A DNA stretch of 6,477 nt, taken from Lentisphaeria bacterium. Lineage in GTDB: Bacteria > Verrucomicrobiota > Lentisphaeria > JABSQK01 > UBA12247. The stretch lies in contig DMTJ01000042.1 of the NCBI GenBank assembly GCA_003477185.1, positions 1 to 6,477 of the forward strand. The letters run 5' to 3'. The notes beneath the pieces are model-generated. The model had not been told where the DNA came from. It was given only the letters and a program-made list of their open reading frames with translations, and ran no database searches. The position numbers were made by a program, and so were the translations under genes. Below are positions 5,977 through 6,477 of the stretch, piece after piece; the first letter of the stretch is position 1, and each line of letters begins with the position of its first letter.

Positions 5977-6477
5977 ATGATCGATGTCAGCATCATTGTC
6001 CCAGCCTACAACGAATCCGAGAACATTCGCAACACGATCGAGAAGATCGAGGAAGCCTTCAAAGACCGTAGCGAGCGCTGGGAGCTAGTCGTTGTCAACG
6101 ATGGCAGCACCGATGACACTTGGGAAGTGTTGCAGCAGATCGCCAAAGAGGACTCACGCATTACACCGGCTGGCTATCCCAACAATGTGGGCCGCGGACG
6201 CGCGCTGCGCACGGGATTCGCAGCTGCCAGCGGTAAGTTTGTCGTCTCGACCGACGCCGATCTTAGCTATCGGGCTGAGTATATCCTGGACCTGCTTGAC
6301 GCCCTCTACGAAGACCCCCAAGTAGATTTCGTCCTTGGCTCGCCCTACATGCCCGGTGGAAATACAGAGGGCGTGGACCCGTTCCGCCTATTCATCAGCA
6401 AGCTTGGCAACCGCGTGCTCCAAGCTACGGTCAACAGTGAAATCCACACCTTCACCTGTGTCTTCCGCGCCTATCGC
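5977..6477 (+). CDS. Family 2 glycosyltransferase, polyprenyl-phosphate mannosyl/glucosyltransferase-like (3' end outside window)
   Basis: The reading frame is open for 167 codons to the window edge. It shows a GT-A fold of family GT2: SIIVPAYNESENI (residues 5-17), VVVNDGSTDDT (38-48), GRGRALRTGFAAASGKFVV (72-90) and the metal/nucleotide-binding DAD at 93-95. The following GSPYMPGGNTEGVDPFRLF and SKLGNRVLQ, then FTCVFRAYR, resemble the dolichol/undecaprenyl-phosphate sugar transferase branch (DPM1/GtrB-like). That branch loads a sugar from a nucleotide donor onto a membrane lipid for envelope glycans. Whether C-terminal membrane helices are present cannot be seen. ATG 5977 is chosen because the GT2 core begins at residue 4. 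GGAG (5962-5965), overlapping the previous stop region, is 11 bases upstream. The 8-bp gap suggests cotranscription with the isomerase. Exact donor and acceptor are unknown. Confidence 0.88.
   Translation, partial: MIDVSIIVPAYNESENIRNTIEKIEEAFKDRSERWELVVVNDGSTDDTWEVLQQIAKEDSRITPAGYPNNVGRGRALRTGFAAASGKFVVSTDADLSYRAEYILDLLDALYEDPQVDFVLGSPYMPGGNTEGVDPFRLFISKLGNRVLQATVNSEIHTFTCVFRAYR

Noticed and set aside
5808..6325. Two short plus-strand open frames (5808-6071 and 6092-6325) near the glycosyltransferase
   Set aside because: Both are out of frame with the clear GT2 motifs starting at 5977, and their low-complexity translations have no support. The true gene is open to the window edge.

Overview
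The window (about 57% GC by eye) is an ordinary chromosomal housekeeping segment of a free-living-type Gram-negative bacterium. The best guess is Verrucomicrobiota or a relative. This rests on a short region-1.1-less primary-type sigma factor reading AHDF..GLPLVDLISEGNIGLMKAVE, which resembles the short sigma factors I recall from that phylum, and on lipoprotein-type export. It is recalled resemblance only, so the taxonomic confidence is modest.

Left part, minus strand (1-1185): a sigma-70 factor gene, then rpsU (ribosomal protein bS21, 53 aa), then the 5' half of a tRNA-Leu(CAA) cut by the window edge. A perfect 8-bp hairpin lies between rpsU and the tRNA. This is a transcription/translation cluster. 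The sigma-rpsU pairing recalls the rpsU-dnaG-rpoD operon of other bacteria, but the order is reversed and dnaG is absent.

Middle, plus strand (1186-4614): a 174-bp AT-richer divergent spacer, then a complete mfd gene (1084 aa), the transcription-repair coupling factor that removes stalled RNA polymerase and recruits nucleotide excision repair.

4611-4778 is the most unusual object. It is a noncoding 168-bp near-palindrome that folds end to end into one long hairpin. It starts and ends with CTAG, and its outer arms match perfectly for 11 bp. It behaves like an IS630/Tc1-type miniature element (TA duplication inside a CTAG target) inserted exactly in the mfd stop codon, which it rebuilds. Almost all its non-Watson-Crick pairs are G.U when read as plus-strand RNA, hinting that the folded transcript is what is maintained.

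Right part, plus strand (4856-6477): a probable outer- or periplasm-facing lipoprotein with a cyclophilin domain followed by an FKBP domain (a dual-family prolyl isomerase). Eight bases further on is the start of a family 2 glycosyltransferase resembling polyprenyl-phosphate mannosyl/glucosyltransferases. It runs off the window and is probably in the same operon.
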